Assembly (NCBI GenBank): GCA_022566435.1 | Contig: JADFIX010000114.1 | Location: forward strand, 1-8,464 | DNA: 8,464 nt | Reading direction: 5' to 3' | Origin: Planctomycetota bacterium | GTDB lineage: Bacteria; Planctomycetota; Phycisphaerae; UBA1845 | In this document: positions 1 through 5,080 of the stretch, piece after piece | Position numbering within the stretch: the first letter of the stretch is position 1 | How the letters are laid out: the number at the start of each line of letters is the position of its first letter | The notes under the pieces: generated by a model | What the model was told of the DNA's origin: nothing | Database searches by the model: none | Seen by the model: only the letters and a program-made list of their open reading frames with translations | Made by a program: the position numbers and the translations under genes

Positions 1-233
1 CATGTGCGCCACAGCAGCTTGCTTGCAAACGAGGAGGAGTCCATATACGGACGTTGGGGTGGTAGAGTTTTGAACGGCAGCAAACGACCCAAGCGGTCAT
101 TCCAAACCGCCTAATTGCCCGATTGGGCCGGATCAAGTTAACTGCTCGGCGAAATCATCGATCCTGTACTACACTTAAGAGTCAATAACGACAAAGCTAA
201 CCCCGCTAAAAGACGCGGGAGGAGGGAACGGTC
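1..233. other. Leader region upstream of the hydrolase gene
   Basis: No coding frame is convincing here. The only gene-linked signal is a purine-rich ribosome binding site (GGAGGAGGG, 218-226) at good distance from the ATG at 234. A weak inverted repeat (CCCGC at 202-206, GCGGG at 215-219, 8-nt loop) touches the left edge of that binding site and could modulate access to it. No clear -35/-10 pair was found. Confidence 0.4.
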
Positions 234-1016
234 ATGTTCTCTACAGGCATCACCATAGCAAGAGTTTTTATCGTCCTAACTGCATTTATTCTCGCAAGCT
301 TCGCGATGGCTGTCGATGACCCATACGCTGAGCCGGCCGAACCAGGGCTGCCGCCGAGCAACATGGAGCTGGATTTTCCCCGCGTGGCGCTACTCGTCAC
401 CGACCCACAAATCGATTTCTTGAGCGAGAAGGGTGCGACCTGGGGCCTGGTTGGAGCGAGTGTCACCCACAACAAGACCGTACCCAACATTGAGCGGCTG
501 TTCAAAGCGGCCAAGAAGGCTGGCATTCTAGTTGTGATCTCCCCGCACTACTACTATCCGACGGATCATGGATGGAAATTCGAGGGTGCTCTAGAAAAAG
601 TCATGCACAATATCGGAATGTTTGACCGCGTATCATCGTGGTCAATGGAGGGATTCGAAAATTCGGGCGCTGATTTCATGCCTCAATACAAGACTTATAT
701 TCTGGACGGCAAGACCGTCATCGCCTCGCCACATAAGGTGTACGGTCCTGAGCAGAATGACGTAGTGCTGCAACTGCGCAAGCAGAAAATTGACCAAGTC
801 ATCCTCGCCGGGATGTCTGCAAATCTCTGCGTAGAGTCGCACTTGCGCGAGTTACTGGAAATGGGATTTGAGGTTGCGGTAGTGAAGGATGCGACCGCGG
901 CAGCACAAATTCCGGAAGGCGACGGCTACTTGGCCGCCTTGATTAATTTCCGCTTTATCGCCAATGCGGTCTGGACGACCGACGAGGCGGTGGCACGTAT
1001 CTCCGCTGCGCACTGA
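234..1016 (+). CDS. Exported isochorismatase-like cysteine hydrolase
   Basis: This 260-residue protein belongs to the isochorismatase-like cysteine hydrolase superfamily, whose members cleave amide, imide or vinyl-ether bonds with an Asp-Lys-Cys triad. All three residues fit: Asp57 in VTDPQIDF, Lys168 in SPHKVYGP and Cys199 in GMSANLCVESH, so it should be active. Residues 1-26 form a signal peptide (hydrophobic 9-25, likely cut after AMA), placing the enzyme outside the cytoplasm, which is unusual because most family members are cytosolic. The HYYYPTDHGW and SGADFMPQY segments mark a distinct subgroup; the substrate is not predictable. The start is supported by a strong purine-rich binding site at 218-226. 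A doxX-type gene follows 215 bp downstream on the same strand, but the gap argues against tight coupling. Family call is firm; export is likely; substrate unknown. Confidence 0.93.
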   Translation: MFSTGITIARVFIVLTAFILASFAMAVDDPYAEPAEPGLPPSNMELDFPRVALLVTDPQIDFLSEKGATWGLVGASVTHNKTVPNIERLFKAAKKAGILVVISPHYYYPTDHGWKFEGALEKVMHNIGMFDRVSSWSMEGFENSGADFMPQYKTYILDGKTVIASPHKVYGPEQNDVVLQLRKQKIDQVILAGMSANLCVESHLRELLEMGFEVAVVKDATAAAQIPEGDGYLAALINFRFIANAVWTTDEAVARISAAH

Positions 1017-1086
1017 TACATGCGGGCCGTGGGTGGGGTAGCAAAGGCCATGCGCTTTTAGCATCCTACTCTGAGGTCCGCGAGAC

Positions 1087-1104
1087 TGGTCATTTTGCTG
1101 ACCA
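1087..1104. promoter_or_regulatory. Perfect inverted repeat, possible operator
   Basis: TGGTCA (1087-1092) and TGACCA (1099-1104) form a perfect 6-bp inverted repeat with a TTTTGC spacer, 127 bp upstream of the DoxX start. No T-run follows, so it is not a terminator for the hydrolase gene. It could be a repressor or activator site for the downstream gene. A second, longer-range repeat (GGTAGCG at 1164-1170 and CGCTACC at 1202-1208) lies between it and the start. Confidence 0.3.
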
Positions 1105-1231
1105 TTGGTTAAGTCATGGTTGGTGGTCTCGGAACAGTTGCTCTGCTTCAAGCTCAGTGACTGGGTAGCGCTTTGTGCGCGCGTGGCCCGAATCAGTAGA
1201 TCGCTACCGCTTATTACATGAGGACACAACA

Positions 1232-1663
1232 ATGACAATACTTGATCAACTTGCCCCCTACGCACACTGGGTTATGCGCCTGACAATTCCCAGCGTATTC
1301 ATTTATCACGGCGTTTTGAAGTTTATGAATCTGGAAGGGTTCTCTCAAATGCTACAACTCTCGTCCTTCGTCTTAGTCTTGGTAGCGCTTGCTGAGGTTA
1401 TCGGTGGTGCGCTGATTCTACTGGGCGGGTTTAGCCGAGATCAGAAGAGCGACCTGATGACCCGTGTTGGCGCACTAATGTGTATTCCCGTATTGATCGG
1501 TGCCATTACACGTGTTCATTGGGGAAGCTGGAACTTCGTGCCTTCAGAGAGTTTTCCAATGGGCGGAATGGAATTCCAGGTTACGTTATTGCTGATTTGC
1601 GTTTACTTGCTGCTAAAGGGAAATAACATCAATGCCGGTGTGGTTCCAAAAGCGGCAAGCTAA
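1232..1663 (+). CDS. DoxX-family integral membrane protein
   Basis: The product is 143 residues with four predicted membrane helices at about 12-30, 44-66, 78-96 and 113-130, the DoxX layout. Family hallmarks are visible: MRLTIPSVFIYHGVLKF in helix 1, the ALAEVIGGALILLGGF glycine-rich helix 2, and HWG followed by GGMEFQ before helix 4. DoxX-like proteins are linked in various bacteria to thiosulfate or quinone-dependent redox chemistry and oxidative stress, but the role of a lone copy is not fixed by sequence. I chose ATG at 1232 because a GAGGA box sits about 8 bases upstream and the helix 1 register is normal; an in-frame GTG at 1175 would add 19 polar residues unlike the family. It ends convergent to the metallopeptidase gene. 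An oxidoreductive partnership with the preceding exported hydrolase is possible but unproven. Confidence 0.88.
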   Translation: MTILDQLAPYAHWVMRLTIPSVFIYHGVLKFMNLEGFSQMLQLSSFVLVLVALAEVIGGALILLGGFSRDQKSDLMTRVGALMCIPVLIGAITRVHWGSWNFVPSESFPMGGMEFQVTLLLICVYLLLKGNNINAGVVPKAAS

Positions 1664-1831
1664 CCAGTAATCCACAACCTAAAGGATGGCCATGGTGACC
1701 AAACCCGGGACGCCTCGGTCTGGAACGCCGACCAGCGGTTCATTCTTCTGTTAGTCGGCTGAGTGTGCTCAATACGAACGGGTGAAGGAGTGTCCACGTC
1801 ACCGGCACCAGTCTCCAGCCAATATTGTCCG

Positions 1832-2896
1832 TTAGTTCTTCAGTGCGGTGTACCGCCGGTGCTCCCGAATCGCCTGGCGCTTTATGAGCTCTTCCTCGAT
1901 GAGCTGACGCGTTTCCGAAGTGCTTTCATCTTGGAGCATGAGCTCGAGCATCTCATCACGCATTTTCGGGATGAGCAGTGTGAACCAGCGGCGTTTCAGT
2001 TCATTCTCGTTGTTGATCCAGTTGACGATATTTCGGGCTCTCTGCGACGATACCGTATGGCGATCATCCATCCAATGTTTCGCAATCGCGTGATTTTCTG
2101 ACGATTTTTCCTCCCACCATTTCGCGGCCTGGAGCGCCTTGTCCTTCTGGTCGCCAACCAGCAGAAGGACGGTAGCAAGTTCGTCCGCAGCGTCCTCATT
2201 GTTGTACAGCGGATAGTCCCACAGGTTCAGCAGACTGTGGGCGGACTCATGTAAGAATACAAACGATATGGCCTCGCCGACACTCTTGCTTTCCAGGCTG
2301 TTCTCAAGTTCTTGACACATCGTGATGTCCGGACTCGAGAACGCGTTCGGAAAACCACACATGCGGACGTATATATTAAAATCAGGAAATACAAACATTT
2401 TCTTCAAATAGTCGTTGTACAACGTGGTATAGAAATCCTTAGTTGCCTTGCTCGCAACCGTTTCACCGTTGTCAATCTTGTACAAATACGTGTGTACTTT
2501 GCGTGCCGTGAGCACTGCCTTTCTGTTATCAAGAACAAGATAGTAATTATTTGTTTGCGGGACCTCGAACTTGAAATCACCGGTGCTAAGGATGTCACCA
2601 CTGGCACCCGGGAAATACGTAAACTGTTGATTCGCCTTAAAACGCTGGAAATTGGTGGGGTCCAGCAACCAAACCATTAGCGAGTTGTCCAGACCACCCT
2701 GAATTTTGAACGTCGCGACAAGCTGTGTGTGCGCGTCTAAAGGGAGGTCGTAGTAGAAGTAGTCGCCTGGTTCCACTTGGCTCGCTCCGTCGATGACAAC
2801 TGTTGCGGGCTCGACGATGATTTCGGCACCAACTGGAATCGATGATGCGTACAGGGTGAAAAAGAACAATACTAGGGTCTTGTGGCAGTATCTCAT
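1832..2896 (-). CDS. Secreted putative metallopeptidase, DUF4344-like
   Basis: The 354-residue protein starts with a signal peptide (hydrophobic 8-22, cut near VGA at 24). Residues 28-142 look like an all-beta, GOLD-like or jelly-roll domain (FKIQGGLDNSLMVWLLDP, then FKFEVPQTNNYYLVLDN). Residues 155-297 match the DUF4344 putative metallopeptidase pattern: paired cysteines 180 and 194 around GFPNAFSSPDITM, zinc motif H216-E217-S-A-H220, likely third ligand within NNEDAADELA (234-238), and the DRHTVSSQRARNIVNW segment. Residues 298-354 are charged and helical, possibly coiled. The added N-terminal domain and C-terminal helix go beyond the minimal family. Composition is AT-rich compared with genes to the right (21 G/C in 60 at 2521-2580), hinting at separate ancestry. 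No strong ribosome binding site precedes the ATG; the signal peptide supports this start. Proteolytic activity is inferred from HExxH only. Confidence 0.8.
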   Translation of the reverse strand: MRYCHKTLVLFFFTLYASSIPVGAEIIVEPATVVIDGASQVEPGDYFYYDLPLDAHTQLVATFKIQGGLDNSLMVWLLDPTNFQRFKANQQFTYFPGASGDILSTGDFKFEVPQTNNYYLVLDNRKAVLTARKVHTYLYKIDNGETVASKATKDFYTTLYNDYLKKMFVFPDFNIYVRMCGFPNAFSSPDITMCQELENSLESKSVGEAISFVFLHESAHSLLNLWDYPLYNNEDAADELATVLLLVGDQKDKALQAAKWWEEKSSENHAIAKHWMDDRHTVSSQRARNIVNWINNENELKRRWFTLLIPKMRDEMLELMLQDESTSETRQLIEEELIKRQAIREHRRYTALKN

Positions 2897-2952
2897 CTCA
2901 CAGTTCCGACCCGACCCAACAACGGTGGATTCAAAAGAATACGCTTTGACAG

Positions 2953-2975
2953 TAACCCCAGGCCTGCCCTGGTTA
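2953..2975. promoter_or_regulatory. Bulged inverted repeat upstream of metallopeptidase
   Basis: TAACC-cc-AGG (2953-2962) and CCTGGTTA (2968-2975) pair over 8 bp with a two-base bulge and a five-base loop. It sits 57-79 bp upstream of the metallopeptidase start, where an operator or leader hairpin would be expected. No T-run is present on either side. Function is a guess. Confidence 0.25.
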
Positions 2976-3182
2976 TGTGACGCAGTTAACGCATTTGTAT
3001 AGCAAGGCCCGGCAGGTCCGCGAAGCGGACACCGGTTGCAGGCTTCAGACCTTTGGAGTGAACACGCGAGTGGTCCCGAGCGGGCGAGCGATGGCGAAGC
3101 GCAAGACTATCGCCGGCCGAAGCCTTCAATGCCGCAACCCCTGTCACGGAGTTTCATGTCCCCCGGCTCTACCCGTGTGGAA
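2976..3182. other. Intergenic gap between metallopeptidase and fic
   Basis: This gap holds no believable gene. A tight hairpin (GTCCGC 3016-3021, GAA, GCGGAC 3025-3030) lies downstream of fic, but without a T-run it is not a standard terminator. The 10-mer GGCGAGCGAT at 3083-3092 recurs on the other side of fic at 4313-4322. Confidence 0.35.
3083..3092. repeat. Direct repeat copy 1 flanking fic
   Basis: GGCGAGCGAT here is identical to 4313-4322. Similarity extends a few bases outward (AGCGGGCGAGCGAT versus AGCAGGCGAGCGAT, 13 of 14). The pair brackets the whole fic gene and its putative operator. Short GC-rich repeats can arise by chance, so mobility is only a possibility. Confidence 0.25.
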
Positions 3183-4223
3183 TCACTGAATCACGCGCCA
3201 GTATGCCCCGCGGCCGTGGCCAACGACTTGCACTCGGTTATCTTTCTTCAGGGTTGCCAGCACTTTCTTGATCAGCGGCGGGCTGGCGGAAGGTACTTGA
3301 GCGGCAATGTCGGCCAGTGTGAATGAGTCCGGTTGCGCAAGCACCGCCTGTCGTACGAACTCAGTTTTTCCCGGTCGCGGGCTAGACGATGTGACCTGTT
3401 CTTCAAACGCCCCGTACGCGCTCCGCAGAACCCCGAGAAAGAAGTCCCACCACGGGACAACTTCGTTCCTGCCGTCCCGCCAGCCCTCGGAGCACCGCTG
3501 CAGCACGGCGTAGTAGTCCTCTTTTCGCTGTTCAGTCAACCGTTCCAGGCTAATGAACCTGCCCACCTGAAATCCGTGTTGCTGCAACAATAACACCGTC
3601 ATCAGGCGCGACACTCGCCCGTTGCCGTCGCGGAACGGGTGGACGCACAGCAGGTCAAACACAAACGTCGCGATCGTCAGCAGCGGTGGAAGTGATTCAT
3701 CCGAGCAAATCTGCTCGTAGGAGCTGCACAGCTCTGCCAGCACCTTCGGTGTGCCCTTGGCGGAAGTCGGCTTGAAACGGACGCGCCGGTCGCCCGTCGG
3801 CAGAATCTCGACGATCGCGTTGTCGCGCGTCTTGAGCTTCCCCGCGTCCCCAGCTCCCTGTTGGGCTAGTTTATGCAGGTGCTGAATGACGGCCGGCGTG
3901 ACTACGACCCTACGCTTGCGGGTGAAGATCCATTCCAACGCACGACGGTATCCGGCCAACTCCTCCTCCGAGCGGTCGCGTGGCTTCGCTCGTCCCAGCA
4001 CGAGCGGCCGCAGGCGATCCGAGGCAACTGTCACTCCCTCGATGCGGTTGGACGATTCGACGCTCTGGATAATGGCCAGCTCGCGGAGCGCCTCGATGGC
4101 CTCGGGCTTCTGCCGCATCCACAGCTCTTGCTTGCCGCGCGCCTCCATACAGTCGGCGAGGAGCCAGCTGGTGCCTATCGGAAGCGAAAGATCTCTTAGT
4201 CGTTCTAGACTGAGCGTTAACAC
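3183..4223 (-). CDS. fic: Class II Fic protein (AMP transferase) with winged helix
   Basis: This 346-residue protein has the three-part layout of SoFic-type Fic enzymes, which transfer AMP from ATP to hydroxyl side chains of target proteins. The N-terminal helical region carries the inhibitory motif S58-N-R-I-E62-G63, fitting [S/T]xxxE[G/N]; Glu62 would block productive ATP binding, so it is self-inhibited (class II). The catalytic motif HPFRDGNGRVSR (195-206) is complete, with catalytic His195, metal-binding Asp199 and phosphate-binding residues. Residues 284-344 form a winged-helix domain, suggesting DNA binding or self-regulation. The flap region (RFKPTSAKG, 149-157) is present. The start is GTG at 4223; an in-frame TGA lies nine bases further upstream, so it cannot extend past that. 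No separate antitoxin is adjacent, as expected for class II. Function as an AMPylase is strongly supported; the target protein is unknown. Confidence 0.95.
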   Translation of the reverse strand: MLTLSLERLRDLSLPIGTSWLLADCMEARGKQELWMRQKPEAIEALRELAIIQSVESSNRIEGVTVASDRLRPLVLGRAKPRDRSEEELAGYRRALEWIFTRKRRVVVTPAVIQHLHKLAQQGAGDAGKLKTRDNAIVEILPTGDRRVRFKPTSAKGTPKVLAELCSSYEQICSDESLPPLLTIATFVFDLLCVHPFRDGNGRVSRLMTVLLLQQHGFQVGRFISLERLTEQRKEDYYAVLQRCSEGWRDGRNEVVPWWDFFLGVLRSAYGAFEEQVTSSSPRPGKTEFVRQAVLAQPDSFTLADIAAQVPSASPPLIKKVLATLKKDNRVQVVGHGRGAYWRVIQ

Positions 4224-4246
4224 GAGAAATCACCGCCTGTCCGTCG

Positions 4247-4284
4247 AGTAGCCTATTAGTAGCTTATTGGTGGGTCAAGTAGCC
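4247..4284 (-). promoter_or_regulatory. Repeat cluster and possible promoter of fic
   Basis: Three copies of AGTAGC[C/T] start at 4247, 4258 and 4278. The first two are tandem 11-mers (AGTAGCCTATT, AGTAGCTTATT); the third reads AGTAGCCAAT. Offsets of 11 and 20 bp put them on roughly the same DNA face. On the minus strand TTGACC (4272-4277) resembles a -35 box, with TAGGCT (4250-4255) as a weak -10 at 16-bp spacing, so the repeats would overlap the promoter. The winged-helix end of the Fic protein is a candidate binder. Repeats are seen directly; the role is inferred. Confidence 0.45.
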
Positions 4285-4593
4285 AATCGTTCTCCTGGGT
4301 GGCCGCGAAGCAGGCGAGCGATAGGTGAAAGGCGAACTTCGCTACCGATTCACCGGCACACGGCCGGATGGCCGTGGTGGACGCGACCTCGGTTGAGCCA
4401 CGCCGCGGACACTCGCTGCACTCGGTCCGGCTAAACCACTTCGCGATGCATTTGCCGCAGACGTGGTAGAGTAGTGATTCATAAATGGTGCATCACGGAA
4501 CGATGCCGTTCTTGAGGCTTTCGAGACGTCCAATGCGCTCCACTCCCTCACCGTCGCGGCTCGGATAAGATGCAAACAGCGTGAGAAACTACA
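4285..4593. other. Gene-poor stretch between fic and the pilin gene
   Basis: About 310 bp with no convincing gene. It holds the second flanking repeat (4313-4322) and a perfect hairpin, CACGGCC (4359-4365) GGAT GGCCGTG (4370-4376), without a T-run. A minus-strand 31-codon open stretch at 4493-4588 has protein-like composition (SYPSRDGEGVERIGRLESLK) but no ATG, and may be the remnant of a lost gene. An overlapping minus-strand frame (4342-4575) is Ser/Arg/Ala-rich and looks spurious. Confidence 0.4.
4313..4322. repeat. Direct repeat copy 2 flanking fic
   Basis: GGCGAGCGAT, identical to 3083-3092. It lies 90 bp upstream of the fic start and outside its putative operator. It could be one half of a duplication made when the fic segment was inserted; chance is not excluded. 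Confidence 0.25.
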
Positions 4594-4773
4594 CTAGGGC
4601 GTTGAGGTCGCTGTTGAAATCGCGATATAGAGACCGTTCACGCTCTCACCGAAGGTGGCCATGGTGATGATCATCGCGCCCATTATCAGCGCGAGAAGCA
4701 GGCCATACTCGACAGCAGTCGGCCCGTCTTCCGCCTTCAGAAACGTCTTGACTCGTTGTCGGAGAACACTCAT
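4594..4773 (-). CDS. Flp-type (type IVb) prepilin
   Basis: This 59-residue protein has the standard form of Flp pilins, the subunits of tight-adherence pili. A short basic leader (MSVLRQRVKTFLKAEDG) ends at the prepilin peptidase site Gly17|Pro18, followed by Glu22 at +5 and Tyr23 (DGPTAVEY), then a hydrophobic helix at about 24-42 used for filament packing and a short polar tail (GESVNGLYIAISTATSTP). The DGPTAVEY form is typical of planctomycetal pilins. ATG at 4773 is chosen because a GGAGG box lies 7-11 bases upstream and the leader length is right; an upstream in-frame ATG at 4980 would add 69 unrelated residues. No prepilin peptidase, secretion ATPase or other tad gene is in the window, so this copy must depend on machinery encoded elsewhere. 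Family call is firm. Confidence 0.92.
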   Translation of the reverse strand: MSVLRQRVKTFLKAEDGPTAVEYGLLLALIMGAMIITMATFGESVNGLYIAISTATSTP

Positions 4774-4779
4774 CACTTG

Positions 4780-4790
4780 CCCTCCCCCCT
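4780..4790 (-). promoter_or_regulatory. Ribosome binding site of the pilin gene
   Basis: On the minus strand the sequence reads AGGGGGGAGGG just before GCAAGTG and the ATG. This strong Shine-Dalgarno run fixes the start at 4773, rather than the longer in-frame opening from 4980. Confidence 0.7.
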
Positions 4791-4952
4791 CTCTTGGAGA
4801 CCTATTACTTCGGCTGCGGGCGCCGCGAATACGGAAATCTCGCGCGGATCGCCCTGATAGGGTTGAGTGTCGAATACAGGGCGGCTGATAGCAATTGAAA
4901 TCGGAAGGTATTTTCCGGTGTATCGGACCTGATGGGAAGATCGAGTGACGTA

Positions 4953-4975
4953 GCGTGAGTGACCGGAACTCACGC
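4953..4975. promoter_or_regulatory. 8-bp inverted repeat upstream of the pilin gene
   Basis: GCGTGAGT (4953-4960) and ACTCACGC (4968-4975) are perfect complements around a GACCGGA spacer. The element lies about 180 bp upstream of the pilin ATG and just past the terminator of the neighbouring operon, so it belongs to the pilin control region. With no T-run it is more likely a protein-binding site or leader hairpin than a terminator. The 231 bp between pilin start and terminator otherwise show no gene. Confidence 0.4.
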
Positions 4976-5004
4976 GGCATAATTATCGGCTTTGCCCAGT
5001 GCGC

Positions 5005-5036
5005 AAAAAAAAGGACGCTGGCAGGCCGGCGTCCTT
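5005..5036 (-). terminator. Intrinsic terminator of the sigma/anti-sigma/PDZ operon
   Basis: AAGGACGC (5011-5018) pairs perfectly with GCGTCCTT (5029-5036); three more pairs (TGG with CCG, one wobble) extend the stem to 11 bp around a CAGG loop. On the minus strand the stem is followed by eight T (5005-5012). It lies 45 bp past the PDZ gene stop, exactly where the operon should end, and separates it from the pilin transcript. Confidence 0.92.
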
Positions 5037-5080
5037 CGGGAAGAGACGTTTAGGGGTCGTCTGCGATAATCCGTTTTCCG

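Noticed and set aside
852..1265. Long minus-strand open frame of 137 codons
   Set aside because: It runs antisense through the end of the hydrolase and the start of doxX, has no family pattern, and its residues look random.
3016..3030. Hairpin GTCCGC-GAA-GCGGAC as a fic terminator
   Set aside because: It is more than 150 bp past the fic stop and has no T-run on either strand.
4359..4376. Hairpin CACGGCC-GGAT-GGCCGTG as a pilin terminator
   Set aside because: It lies over 200 bp past the pilin stop and lacks a T-run.
4342..4575. Minus-strand 77-codon frame starting with ATG
   Set aside because: Low-complexity Ser/Arg/Ala/Pro content, no usable ribosome binding site and no recognisable motif.
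1687..4668. 12-mer TGGCCATGGTGA shared between about 1687 and 4656
   Set aside because: One copy lies inside the pilin coding region and the core is a common palindrome (GGCCATGG-like), so chance is the simpler explanation.
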